The notes beneath the pieces are model-generated. The model ran no database searches. It was not told the DNA's origin and was given only the letters and a program-made list of their open reading frames with translations. From positions 223,783 through 287,782 of the forward strand of contig JAFZIZ010000008.1 in the NCBI GenBank assembly GCA_017554145.1: a stretch of DNA of 64,000 bases, written 5' to 3'. Origin of the DNA: Prevotella sp. (GTDB lineage: Bacteria > Bacteroidota > Bacteroidia > Bacteroidales > Bacteroidaceae). The stretch's first letter is position 1, and each line of letters opens with the position of its first letter. Of the stretch, positions 32,745 through 40,881 are shown piece after piece. A program made the position numbers and the translations under genes.

Positions 32745-32837
32745 ATTTTATCAGTATTTCAACTTTTAACCGTTAATTTCAAATAGCCGTTAAGCAAGGC
32801 CGTTGAAGTGTTAAATTGCGACAAAAAGATACGACAA

Positions 32838-32904
32838 TTTGACAGTTTACCAAATTTTGCGTCTATATTTGCACCCAACTTTGAGCAACGACGTTAAACT
32901 GTCA
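32838..32904 (+). promoter_or_regulatory. htrA promoter with flanking inverted repeat
   Basis: TTTG (32838-32841) and TATATTTG (32864-32871) form the promoter with a 22-base spacer. TGACAGTTTA (32840-32849), overlapping the -33 element, is exactly repeated in inverted form as TAAACTGTCA at 32895-32904, downstream of the likely start. This resembles a pair of operator half-sites. Confidence 0.6.
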
Positions 32905-32964
32905 CACAGTCAAATCGTCAAAGAGATTGTAAAACATAAACATTTAATTGTAAATAACTGAAAG

Positions 32965-34422
32965 ATGAAAAAGATTGTAAAGAACTTAGTTCCTGCGTTT
33001 TACTTGATAGTAATCGCATTTTCAGCGGCATCGTGTAACAAGACACAGGCAGCACAACCCGCAGCACCAGGACAACCCGTAGACCTGACTTACGCAGCAG
33101 AGAAGTCTCTTCCTTCTGTCGTTTACATCAAGTCTGTGATTAATTCCAAGGTTCAGACCGTTGAGTATTCTGATCCCTTTGAGGATTTTTTCAGTGATCC
33201 TTTTGGCGGATTCTTCGGACGCGGACAGGGCCAGGGTGGTAATGGCACACGTAAGCGTCAAGTCCAGACACCCAAAAGAGCAGCTGCGGGATCTGGTGTG
33301 ATTATCTCTGCCGACGGATATATCGTAACCAACAATCACGTAGTGGATGGTGCCGATGAATTGACCGTCACCCTGAATGAGAACAGCAAAGAATATTCTG
33401 CCCGTATCATCGGTGCCGACAAAACGACTGATTTGGCACTGATTAAGATTGATGCCAAGAATCTGCCCGCCATCGTCATTGCCAATAGCGACGACGTGAA
33501 AGTAGGCGAATGGGTGCTTGCCGTTGGTAATCCTCTTGGATTGAACAACACAGTAACTGCTGGTATCGTATCTGCCAAAGCCCGTCAGATGGGTGAAGGT
33601 GTGGCTTCAATGATCCAAACCGATGCAGCCATCAACCAAGGTAACTCAGGTGGTGCTCTCGTAAATACCCGTGGTGAACTGATTGGTATCAATGCCATGA
33701 TCTATTCTCAGACAGGTTCTAATATTGGCTATGGTTTTGCCATTCCTACCGCTATTGTCAACAAGGCAGTAGAGGATTTCAAGAAATATGGAAGCGTACA
33801 GCGTGCCATGATTGGTATTAAAGGCAGTGATGTCTGTGCATACGTTGACAATGAGAAGGAAAAGGGTAACGAGGTCGATCTCGGTACAATGGAAGGAATC
33901 TATATCGCTGAGGTAGTAGACGACGGTGCCGCTCAAGCAGCAGGCTTACAGAAGGGTGACGTCATCACCTCACTCGACGGTCAGAAGGTAAAGAGATTCG
34001 GTGAGTTGCAGGGTATCATTGCCCAGAAGCGTCCTGGCGACAAAGTGTCAGTGACTTATCTGCGCAACAAGAAGAGTCATACCGCTACCCTCACTCTGAA
34101 GAACGAACAGGGTAACACAAAAGTTGTGAAGAACGCTGATGTCGACGTACTGGGTATTGATGTACGTCCTATCACCGATAGTCAGAAGAAACAGTTGGAG
34201 ATCAACTATGGTCTGGAGGTGCTCAAGGTAAGCGGCGGAAAGATGAAAGATGCCGGTGTACCTAAAGGCTTCATCATCCAAACCATCAATGATGAGCCAA
34301 TGAAAACTTTTGACGATTTGCAGCAGGTAGTGAAAGATGCCAAGGATCAGATGTTAGTCATCAAGGGGCTTTTCCCCACTGGCAAGCGCGGAGGCTTCGT
34401 CGTATATCTGCAAAACGAGTAA
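32965..34422 (+). CDS. htrA: Do/HtrA-family serine protease, lipoprotein
   Basis: The 485-residue protein is a periplasmic quality-control protease. The catalytic triad is visible: His in VTNNHVVDG, Asp in KTTDLALIKID and Ser in GNSGGALVN. Two PDZ domains follow (GIYIAEVVDDGAAQAAGLQKGDVI at about 307-395; a second more diverged one at about 405-485, GFIIQTINDEPMKTFDDL). The N-terminus ends in FSAASCNKTQ, so it looks lipid-anchored, unlike soluble DegP. A Gly/Gln-rich flexible loop (GRGQGQGGNGTRKRQ) precedes the protease core. An inverted repeat around its promoter hints at dedicated regulation. Confidence 0.93.
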   Translation: MKKIVKNLVPAFYLIVIAFSAASCNKTQAAQPAAPGQPVDLTYAAEKSLPSVVYIKSVINSKVQTVEYSDPFEDFFSDPFGGFFGRGQGQGGNGTRKRQVQTPKRAAAGSGVIISADGYIVTNNHVVDGADELTVTLNENSKEYSARIIGADKTTDLALIKIDAKNLPAIVIANSDDVKVGEWVLAVGNPLGLNNTVTAGIVSAKARQMGEGVASMIQTDAAINQGNSGGALVNTRGELIGINAMIYSQTGSNIGYGFAIPTAIVNKAVEDFKKYGSVQRAMIGIKGSDVCAYVDNEKEKGNEVDLGTMEGIYIAEVVDDGAAQAAGLQKGDVITSLDGQKVKRFGELQGIIAQKRPGDKVSVTYLRNKKSHTATLTLKNEQGNTKVVKNADVDVLGIDVRPITDSQKKQLEINYGLEVLKVSGGKMKDAGVPKGFIIQTINDEPMKTFDDLQQVVKDAKDQMLVIKGLFPTGKRGGFVVYLQNE

Positions 34423-34444
34423 GTGTTCTTCTCACACAATGAAA

Positions 34445-34492
34445 AAAAGTAAGGTATTATTTTGGTGGTTCCAAAAAAATACCTTACTTTTG
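34445..34492 (+). promoter_or_regulatory. rpoD promoter embedded in a 14-bp inverted repeat
   Basis: TTTG (34461-34464) and TACTTTTG (34485-34492) have the ideal 20-base spacer. Arms AAAAGTAAGGTATT (34445-34458) and AATACCTTACTTTT (34478-34491) are perfect, so the -33 lies in the loop and the -7 in the right arm. The stem may also terminate htrA transcripts. Confidence 0.75.
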
Positions 34493-34517
34493 CATTCGGC
34501 TTACTAAAAACGACTAA

Positions 34518-35381
34518 ATGAGACAACTAAAAATCACCAGATCCATTACGAATCGAGAGAGCGAATCACTCGATAAGTATCTACAGGAAATAGGTAAAGA
34601 GGAACTGCTTTCGATTGACGAGGAGGTGGAATTAGCTCAGCGTATCCGTAAAGGCGACCGCAAGGCGCTGGAGAAATTAACGAAGGCAAACCTCAGGTTT
34701 GTTGTCTCTGTGGCCAAGCAATACCAGAACCAAGGGCTGTCACTGCCAGATTTGATTAACGAAGGAAACTTAGGACTCATCAAGGCAGCGGAGAAGTTCG
34801 ACGAGACACGTGGTTTCAAGTTCATATCCTACGCCGTATGGTGGATCCGTCAGAGTATTCTTCAGGCCATTGCCGAACAGAGTCGTATCGTCAGGCTCCC
34901 TTTGAATCAGGTGGGTGCTGTGAATAAGATTAATCGTGAGGCCAGCCGCTTCGAACAAGAGTTTGAGCGACGTCCCTCAGCGGAAGAGCTCTCTGAAAAA
35001 ATAGATCTGCCCGAAGAGAAGATCGACGATGCTTTACATGTTGGTGGACACCATGTATCTGTCGATGCTCCTTTCATTGACGGTGAAGACAACAGCCTGT
35101 TGGACATACTGGTCAACGACGATGCCCCGATGGCAGACCGTCAGTTAGTGATGGAGTCACTTAGAGCCGAGATTGCAAGTGTGTTGCAGATGCTCAACGA
35201 CAGGGAACGTAAGGTGATTGAGGCATACTTTGGTATCAACCAACCAGAGATGACACTGGATGAGATTGGCACGAAATACGGACTCACGCGCGAACGTGTC
35301 CGTCAAATCAAAGAGAAAGCCATCCGTCGTCTGCGCGCTGACACAAAGAACAAATTGTTAAAAACATATTTAGGACAATGA
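34518..35381 (+). CDS. rpoD: Primary sigma factor RpoD (short Bacteroidota type)
   Basis: The 287-residue protein has the conserved core of the housekeeping sigma factor: region 1.2 ([16 protein letters not shown]), region 2 ([56 protein letters not shown]), region 3 and the region 4 helix-turn-helix ([26 protein letters not shown]). It lacks the long region 1.1 of proteobacterial sigma 70, as is normal for this phylum. The TTTG/TAnnTTTG promoters annotated here are its expected targets. It overlaps the next small gene by four bases. Confidence 0.96.
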   Translation: MRQLKITRSITNRESESLDKYLQEIGKEELLSIDEEVELAQRIRKGDRKALEKLTKANLRFVVSVAKQYQNQGLSLPDLINEGNLGLIKAAEKFDETRGFKFISYAVWWIRQSILQAIAEQSRIVRLPLNQVGAVNKINREASRFEQEFERRPSAEELSEKIDLPEEKIDDALHVGGHHVSVDAPFIDGEDNSLLDILVNDDAPMADRQLVMESLRAEIASVLQMLNDRERKVIEAYFGINQPEMTLDEIGTKYGLTRERVRQIKEKAIRRLRADTKNKLLKTYLGQ

Positions 35382-35800
35382 AAATTATAAAGTATATCCT
35401 CTTTTCTCTGTTACTGGCTATTGCCATGCCGACAGAGATACAAGCAAAGAGAGTCATGAAACCCATCATGTATATGTTTGGGTTCTCTGCTTCTTTTCAA
35501 GACTCTATCATCTATATGACAGATGTACAGGAAGTGAAAAATGTATGGTATGACTCCAAAGACAAGTTTCTGTTGGGCAGGGAGCACTACTCTTCTCAGA
35601 TGAAGAACTATTTGGAGAATTCCAAGCAAAAGTTTAATCGTGTTTGTGTCGTGATGTTTGCTGAAACCCGTAAGGAGGCAGAAAAGCTTTTCATCAAGAT
35701 GCGTAAAGAATACACGGTGAAGGCAAAAGGCAAATATGATGTAAGGTATCTGACGACAGATGAGTTTAAATTCGAACCTGTAGATATGAGTGATGAATAA
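35378..35800 (+). CDS. Small secreted protein of unknown function, coupled to rpoD
   Basis: The 140-residue protein has a cleavable signal peptide ([21 protein letters not shown]) and no lipobox. The mature part is a small alpha/beta-like domain ([54 protein letters not shown]). I do not recognise the family. It starts four bases inside rpoD (ATGA), so its synthesis should follow that of the sigma factor, and it ends at a strong bidirectional terminator. Confidence 0.85.
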   Translation: MKIIKYILFSLLLAIAMPTEIQAKRVMKPIMYMFGFSASFQDSIIYMTDVQEVKNVWYDSKDKFLLGREHYSSQMKNYLENSKQKFNRVCVVMFAETRKEAEKLFIKMRKEYTVKAKGKYDVRYLTTDEFKFEPVDMSDE

Positions 35801-35828
35801 AAAAGAGGAACTTTCGAGTTCCTCTTTT
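35801..35828. terminator. Bidirectional terminator
   Basis: AAAAGAGGAACT-TTCG-AGTTCCTCTTTT is a perfect 12-bp stem with a TTCG tetraloop and A/T ends, between the rpoD unit and the convergent aminotransferase gene. Confidence 0.92.
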
Positions 35829-35831
35829 ATT

Positions 35832-37145
35832 TTATCCTTCGTGATTGGCTTTCCAGATCTTCATGCGTTCCTCCAGTTGTGCATACTGATGATCCTCTAT
35901 AAACGAGGTACATACACGCAAGCCTTCCTGATGAGAACCTGTCGTCACCAGACAGATTGCTGAGACACCATAATACATCAGTTCGAGAGCCAATTGACCG
36001 CTTGTCATCCCCTTATAACCGATGGTGAAATAGAAACCATCAGCAACAGGTTCGTCAAGGTCTTTGTCGTAGACGATATGGAAACCGTAACGGCAGAAGA
36101 TATCCTTCAACTTACGTGCCCGTTCACCATAGACACTCACCTCCTTGCGGAAATCATACGTACCATCCGTAGCTGCCTTCAACATGGCTGCCATTGCAAA
36201 CTGTGCGGAATGGCTGGTACCTGAGGAAAGGGCGTAGAGCATACGTGTAGAGAATACCAGACCGAAAGGCAGTCCCTCATAACGGGCAGCCAGATCGGGA
36301 TAGTGACGGTGGAACAACTTATCGGAGATACAGGTCACGCCGATACGCTCACCAGCATAGCTGAAAGCCTTCGAACCAGAGATAAGCAAGATATAATTAT
36401 CGGTATAACGCCCAACAGTAGGTTGATAAGGCGCCTGGAAGGGGACACTCAAATTCTTACGGAAGTCCATGGCAAAGTAAGCCAAGTCTTCCATCACGAT
36501 GGTGTCGTACTTTGTTGCCAGCGTACCAATGGTCTTCAACTCATCCTCGTTCAGACAAATCCACGCAGGATTATTGGGGTTGGAATAGACAATCGCACAG
36601 ATATTCCCTTTACTCAGATAACTCTCCAGTTTCGGACCCAGTTTCTCACCACGATAGTCATAGACATCAAAAGTCTCATACTTCACGCCTTGCACCTGCA
36701 ATTGCATCTTCTGTACGGGGAAACCCGGGTCGATAAACAGAACGGTATCTTTTTTCTTATCTGCCTGCGAACAGGTCAGGAACGAGGCAAACGTACCCTG
36801 CATCGAACCACTGACAGGTACACAACATTCAGGAGCCACATCCAAACCAATGAAAGCCTTCACAAAACGCGAGGCTTCCTGCTTCAACGCAGGAGCACCC
36901 TGAATGTCAGGATACGAATGGGCAATACCGTCTTGCAATGCTTTGATCTGTGCATCCACACCTACCTGGGCGGCAGGAAGACCAGGAATACCCATCTCCA
37001 TTTTGATGAACTCTATACCTGACACTTTCTCCGCTTTAGCAGCCACCTGCTTTACCTCACGGATGGTGGCTTTCGCAAAGTCTTTGATGCCTAAGTCGGC
37101 AACGAGTCCGTCGACGATCTCTTTCTTTATGGGTGTTTCCATCAT
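35832..37145 (-). CDS. PLP-dependent aminotransferase (class I/II) linked to IorAB
   Basis: The 437-residue protein has the fold type I aminotransferase features: YPDIQGAPALKQEASRF, VYSNPNNPAW, EDLAYFAMDF and the PLP lysine in LISGSKAFSYAGERIG. It is third in an operon with iorA and iorB (ATG overlapping the iorB end by four bases), so it probably interconverts aromatic amino acids and the 2-oxo acids used by that enzyme. Direction may be either degradation to arylacetates or synthesis from them. The exact substrate is inferred from context only. Confidence 0.85.
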   Translation of the reverse strand: MMETPIKKEIVDGLVADLGIKDFAKATIREVKQVAAKAEKVSGIEFIKMEMGIPGLPAAQVGVDAQIKALQDGIAHSYPDIQGAPALKQEASRFVKAFIGLDVAPECCVPVSGSMQGTFASFLTCSQADKKKDTVLFIDPGFPVQKMQLQVQGVKYETFDVYDYRGEKLGPKLESYLSKGNICAIVYSNPNNPAWICLNEDELKTIGTLATKYDTIVMEDLAYFAMDFRKNLSVPFQAPYQPTVGRYTDNYILLISGSKAFSYAGERIGVTCISDKLFHRHYPDLAARYEGLPFGLVFSTRMLYALSSGTSHSAQFAMAAMLKAATDGTYDFRKEVSVYGERARKLKDIFCRYGFHIVYDKDLDEPVADGFYFTIGYKGMTSGQLALELMYYGVSAICLVTTGSHQEGLRVCTSFIEDHQYAQLEERMKIWKANHEG

Positions 37146-37714
37146 TTCTGTGCTTGTTTGCCGATTGCCAATGCTTTGATATTCGCCTCCACGATAGCTT
37201 CGCCTTTACGACCGAAGACACGACGGATGGCATCTTCTAATTTCTCGTATTCGATACCCAATGCCTTCTGGGCAGCACCCAAGAGGATGACATTAGCAGA
37301 GCGGGGTACACCATGATCCTTGGCAGCCTGCTCTATATCGAGCATAATAACATTGGGCAACTGCTCCAAATCTGCCTTAATTGTCTCTATCTCAGGATAG
37401 TTAGGGATATTCACAAAAGGAGTACTCGATGTAATGATCCATCCCTCTTTCGAGAGGAATGGCAAGTAGCGCAATGCCTCCATCGGCTCCATGGAGATGA
37501 TGACATCTGCCCCACCCTTCGGTATCAAGTCACTGGCAATAGGATCACTCGAAATACGGAGATTCGACTGTACGTCACCGCCACGCTGTGACATACCATG
37601 CACCTCTGCCTGTTTGATATACAGGTTCTCATTCATGGCAGCCTCACCGATAATGGTAGCGATAGAGAGGATACCTTGTCCTCCTACACCGCAAAGTATA
37701 ATATCTGTTTTCAT
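37142..37714 (-). CDS. iorB: Indolepyruvate ferredoxin oxidoreductase, beta subunit
   Basis: The 190-residue protein begins with the gamma-type POR/IOR domain signature IILCGVGGQGILSIATIIGEAAM and SQRGGDVQSNLRIS, followed by GGADVIISMEPMEALRYLPFL. With IorA it oxidatively decarboxylates aryl 2-oxo acids to aryl-CoA using ferredoxin, or runs in reverse. It overlaps iorA by four bases and the aminotransferase gene by four bases, so all three are co-translated. Confidence 0.92.
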   Translation of the reverse strand: MKTDIILCGVGGQGILSIATIIGEAAMNENLYIKQAEVHGMSQRGGDVQSNLRISSDPIASDLIPKGGADVIISMEPMEALRYLPFLSKEGWIITSSTPFVNIPNYPEIETIKADLEQLPNVIMLDIEQAAKDHGVPRSANVILLGAAQKALGIEYEKLEDAIRRVFGRKGEAIVEANIKALAIGKQAQK

Positions 37715-39321
37715 TTTTTAGCCTCCTGTGCTTTCTTTTGTTTCAAATGACGCTGTAATGTCTGCATACACTCACGACGTGGAATGATGACACTCACACC
37801 ATGATAATTAATTTCCTCGCGAATGGTCTTCGTAATCTCCTCCATATTCTTAGGTAGAGGAATGACTACTTTCAAATGCTCTTCACTGAGGCCTAAGCCC
37901 TTGCAGATAGCCTCAAACTTATTGGTTCCAGCAGAGTCTTGTCCGCCTGTCATCGCAGTGGTCAGGTTATCACTGATGATAACGGTGATATCCGCATTCT
38001 CATTGATAGCATCCAACAAGCCCGTCATACCAGAATGCGTAAAGGTAGAGTCGCCGATGATGGCAACGGCAGGCCATTGCCCTGCATCCGAGGCACCCTT
38101 TGCCATCGTGATAGAGGCACCCATGTCAACACACGAGTGGATGGCCTTATAAGGAGGCAGGAAACCTAAGGTATAACAGCCGATATCACCAAACACACGG
38201 GCATTGGGATAGTCGAGCAATACCTGATTCAGTGCAGCATATACATCACGGTGTCCGCATCCCTGACAAAGAGCAGGTGGACGTGGAGCTACATCCTCAC
38301 AAGGAGCATAGTTCTCCCCAATCTCCATACCCAGCGCCTTCTTGATCAGGTCAGGATTCAACTCACCCGTACGTGGAAGCTCGCCCGTCAGGCGTCCTTT
38401 GATAACAGCATTGCCAGGCATCACACCACGCACCTGATCCTCAATGAAGGGTTGACCTTCCTCGGCAATCAGTACAAACTCACAGTCATCCGTCATCCTG
38501 CGAATCAGTTTCTTGGGAATCGGATACTGGGAGATCTTCAGTACAGGGAACGGACAGCCATTGGGGAAGCACTCCATCAGATAGTTATAGGCAATACCAC
38601 TGGCGATAACACCCATCTCACGGTCATCAGCATCTATATACTCGTTATACTTGCTGTTAACAGCCATCTGCTCCAACAGCGGCTGCTGAGCCGTTACAAT
38701 ATCATTACGTTTGCGGGCAAAGGCAGGTAACAACACCCAACTCGAAGCTTGAGCATCGTAATTTAACTCATTCGGCTTTCGTGGCTCTTCCTTCACATTT
38801 ACCACGGCACGGCTATGAGCCATACGCGTCGTGACACGCATCAAGATTGGCAGATGCAACTGCTCCGACATATCGAAAGCCTCCTGCATCATGTCGTAAG
38901 CCTCCTGCTGACTGCTCGGCTCCAGTGTTGGTACCATGGCAAACTTACCATAGAAGCGACTATCCTGCTCGTCCTGTGAAGAGTGCATCGAAGGATCGTC
39001 AGCCACCAGTACGACGAGACCACCATTCGTTCCCGTCATACCGCTATTGACAAACGGGTCGGCACAAACATTCAGTCCGACATGTTTCATACATACCAGG
39101 GCACGCTTTCCCATGAACGACATACCCAATGCAGCCTCCATAGCGGTTTTCTCGTTAGTCGACCAACGGCTATGTACACCACGCTCCTTAGCCAATGGCG
39201 ACATCTGGATATACTCTGTAATCTCTGTAGAGGGAGTGCCAGGATAGGCATAGACACCACTCAAGCCTGCATCCAACGCACCCTGAGCAATCGCCTCGTC
39301 TCCCAATAATAGTCTTTTCAT
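37711..39321 (-). CDS. iorA: Indolepyruvate ferredoxin oxidoreductase, alpha subunit, without visible ferredoxin domain
   Basis: The 536-residue protein has the pyrimidine-binding half (LSGVYAYPGTPSTEITEYI, CMKHVGLNVCADPFVNSG, DDPSMHSSQDEQDSRFYGKFA) and the thiamine-diphosphate half (PPALCQGCGHRDVYAAL, GDIGCYTLGFLPPYKAIHSCVDMGAS, GDSTFTHSGMTGLLDAINEN). It ends soon after IIPRRECMQTL with a basic tail. The C-terminal two-cluster ferredoxin domain of the longer archaeal IorA proteins (from memory about 600-650 residues) is not seen, so electrons must leave another way. Confidence 0.92.
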   Translation of the reverse strand: MKRLLLGDEAIAQGALDAGLSGVYAYPGTPSTEITEYIQMSPLAKERGVHSRWSTNEKTAMEAALGMSFMGKRALVCMKHVGLNVCADPFVNSGMTGTNGGLVVLVADDPSMHSSQDEQDSRFYGKFAMVPTLEPSSQQEAYDMMQEAFDMSEQLHLPILMRVTTRMAHSRAVVNVKEEPRKPNELNYDAQASSWVLLPAFARKRNDIVTAQQPLLEQMAVNSKYNEYIDADDREMGVIASGIAYNYLMECFPNGCPFPVLKISQYPIPKKLIRRMTDDCEFVLIAEEGQPFIEDQVRGVMPGNAVIKGRLTGELPRTGELNPDLIKKALGMEIGENYAPCEDVAPRPPALCQGCGHRDVYAALNQVLLDYPNARVFGDIGCYTLGFLPPYKAIHSCVDMGASITMAKGASDAGQWPAVAIIGDSTFTHSGMTGLLDAINENADITVIISDNLTTAMTGGQDSAGTNKFEAICKGLGLSEEHLKVVIPLPKNMEEITKTIREEINYHGVSVIIPRRECMQTLQRHLKQKKAQEAKK

Positions 39322-39348
39322 ATCTTGTTAGTTTAATATTCTGAGGTG

Positions 39349-39380
39349 CAAAATTACTAAAAGACGGATACACTACCAAA
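39349..39380 (-). promoter_or_regulatory. Promoter of the ior operon
   Basis: On the minus strand TTTG (39377-39380) and TAATTTTG (39349-39356) are exactly 20 bases apart, 28 bases before the iorA ATG. Confidence 0.8.
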
Positions 39381-39405
39381 TTTTTACATCAATTTGTTCA
39401 CAAAA

Positions 39406-39437
39406 TTTGGTGACTCAGTAGAATAGTTGTATCTTTG
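39406..39437 (+). promoter_or_regulatory. Promoter of xseA, very close to the start codon
   Basis: TTTG (39406-39409) and TATCTTTG (39430-39437) are exactly 20 bases apart. The G of the -7 element is only 8 bases before the xseA ATG, so the transcript should have almost no leader. Confidence 0.8.
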
Positions 39438-39445
39438 TGCCAACG

Positions 39446-40621
39446 ATGAGTGAAGAAAGATATACACTGCAACTGCTAAACGCCCTCGTGCGTGAGGCGA
39501 TAGAGATGGAATTGCCCGATGAATATTGGGTGGAGGCTGAATTGTCGGAGTGCAGGGAAAACCGAGGACACTGCTATATGGAACTGGTGGAAAAGGACGA
39601 GACATCGAACACGCCCATCGCCCGTGCCTCGGCCAAATGCTGGAAACAGACCTGGACAATAGTACAACCCTATTTCGAGCGTACCACAGGTCAGTCATTG
39701 CGGGCTGGAATGAAAGTTTTACTGAAAGTCTATCCGCAATTCCATGAAGCTTTTGGATTCTCTTGGATTGTGACGGATATTGACCCGACCTTCACGCTGG
39801 GTGACATGGCACAACGCCGACAACAGATTATCCAGAAACTGAAGGAAGAGGGCGTTTTCGACTTACAACGCGAACTCACCATTCCACGTTTCGCCCAGCG
39901 TATTGCCATTATCTCTGCAGAGACAGCGGCTGGCTATGGGGACTTCTGTCGGCAATTGATGGAGAACGACTACGGACTGGTGTTCTATCCTACCCTGTTT
40001 CCTGCCATCATGCAGGGTGAGCAAGTCGAGCAGAGCATCATTGCAGCCCTCAATCGTATCAACGAACAAGCCAGTAACTTTGATGTGGTGGTGATCATCC
40101 GAGGTGGTGGCTCAACCAGTGATCTGAGTGGTTTCGACACATTGTCACTGGCAGAGAACGTAGCCAACTTCCCCTTGCCCATCATTACAGGTATCGGACA
40201 TGACCGCGATGAGTGCGTACTGGACATGGTATCGAACACCCGAGTGAAGACACCAACGGCAGCGGCATCTCTGCTGATCAGTCATCTAGCCGACACGCTC
40301 CAACACGTTAGCGACCTCCAACAACGTATTGCTTTCTTGTTCTCGATGGTGAAGACGACTATGGAGCATCAATTGGAACAGCGTTATGAGTGTATTCTTC
40401 ATGCCATCAACCAGCGTCTAACCCACGAACATCATCATCTGGAACTCGCAGAACAGAAAGTACTATCGTTTGACCCGACTCTGTTGCTCAAGCGAGGTTA
40501 CAGCATCACATTATATCATGGTAAAGTCCTCCGCGACCCCAAGCAGTTGAAAGAAGGTGACGAGATCGAGACAAAAGTAGAAAAAGGATGTATCAAATCG
40601 AAAGTAATATGGAAGCAGTAA
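39446..40621 (+). CDS. xseA: Exodeoxyribonuclease VII large subunit
   Basis: The protein has an N-terminal OB-fold (YTLQLLNALVREAIEMELPDEYWVEAELSE), the catalytic core (AIISAETAAGYGDFCRQL, DVVVIIRGGGSTSDLSGFDTLSLAENVANFPLPIITGIGHDRDECVLDMVS, KTPTAAASLLI) and a coiled-coil C-terminal part ending in a strand-rich segment. It degrades single-stranded DNA with XseB. The ATG at 39446 (391 residues) is chosen over the GTG at 39437, which lies within the -7 element. It overlaps xseB. Confidence 0.93.
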   Translation: MSEERYTLQLLNALVREAIEMELPDEYWVEAELSECRENRGHCYMELVEKDETSNTPIARASAKCWKQTWTIVQPYFERTTGQSLRAGMKVLLKVYPQFHEAFGFSWIVTDIDPTFTLGDMAQRRQQIIQKLKEEGVFDLQRELTIPRFAQRIAIISAETAAGYGDFCRQLMENDYGLVFYPTLFPAIMQGEQVEQSIIAALNRINEQASNFDVVVIIRGGGSTSDLSGFDTLSLAENVANFPLPIITGIGHDRDECVLDMVSNTRVKTPTAAASLLISHLADTLQHVSDLQQRIAFLFSMVKTTMEHQLEQRYECILHAINQRLTHEHHHLELAEQKVLSFDPTLLLKRGYSITLYHGKVLRDPKQLKEGDEIETKVEKGCIKSKVIWKQ

Positions 40622-40800
40622 ATTATGAAGAAGCCCTCCGTCAACTGGACGAGATTGTGCAGAAGATGGAGAACAATGAGTATGGCATTGATGAGTTGAC
40701 CACGCAACTGAAAACAGCAAAGGAACTCATCAAACAGTGCAAGGATAAACTGACAAAAACCGACGAGGACATCAAAAAGATACTCGACGAAGACAAATAA
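40588..40800 (+). CDS. xseB: Exodeoxyribonuclease VII small subunit
   Basis: The 70-residue protein (or 63 residues if the ATG at 40609, MEAVNYEEALRQL, is used) matches XseB: NYEEALRQLDEIVQKMENNEYGIDELTTQLKTAKELIKQCKDKL, a pair of helices that wraps the large subunit. It overlaps the xseA 3' end in another frame, giving coupled translation. The second ATG agrees better with the family start. Confidence 0.92.
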   Translation: MYQIESNMEAVNYEEALRQLDEIVQKMENNEYGIDELTTQLKTAKELIKQCKDKLTKTDEDIKKILDEDK

Positions 40801-40811
40801 AACCCATTTCG

Positions 40812-40843
40812 TTTGCAGATTAAATATAAATTATGTACTTTTG
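40812..40843 (+). promoter_or_regulatory. Promoter of ilvE
   Basis: TTTG (40812-40815) and TACTTTTG (40836-40843) are 20 bases apart, 39 bases before the ATG. Confidence 0.8.
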
Positions 40844-40881
40844 CACCAATTTATAATTTAAGACATTAAAATGATTACGAT

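Noticed and set aside
32713-32964. Small gene or RNA in the 250-base gap before htrA
   Set aside because: No frame with a start and plausible protein, and no recognised RNA fold; only promoter and repeats were seen.
39437-39445. GTG start for xseA at 39437
   Set aside because: It lies on the last base of the -7 element, so it would not be in the transcript; ATG at 39446 is preferred.
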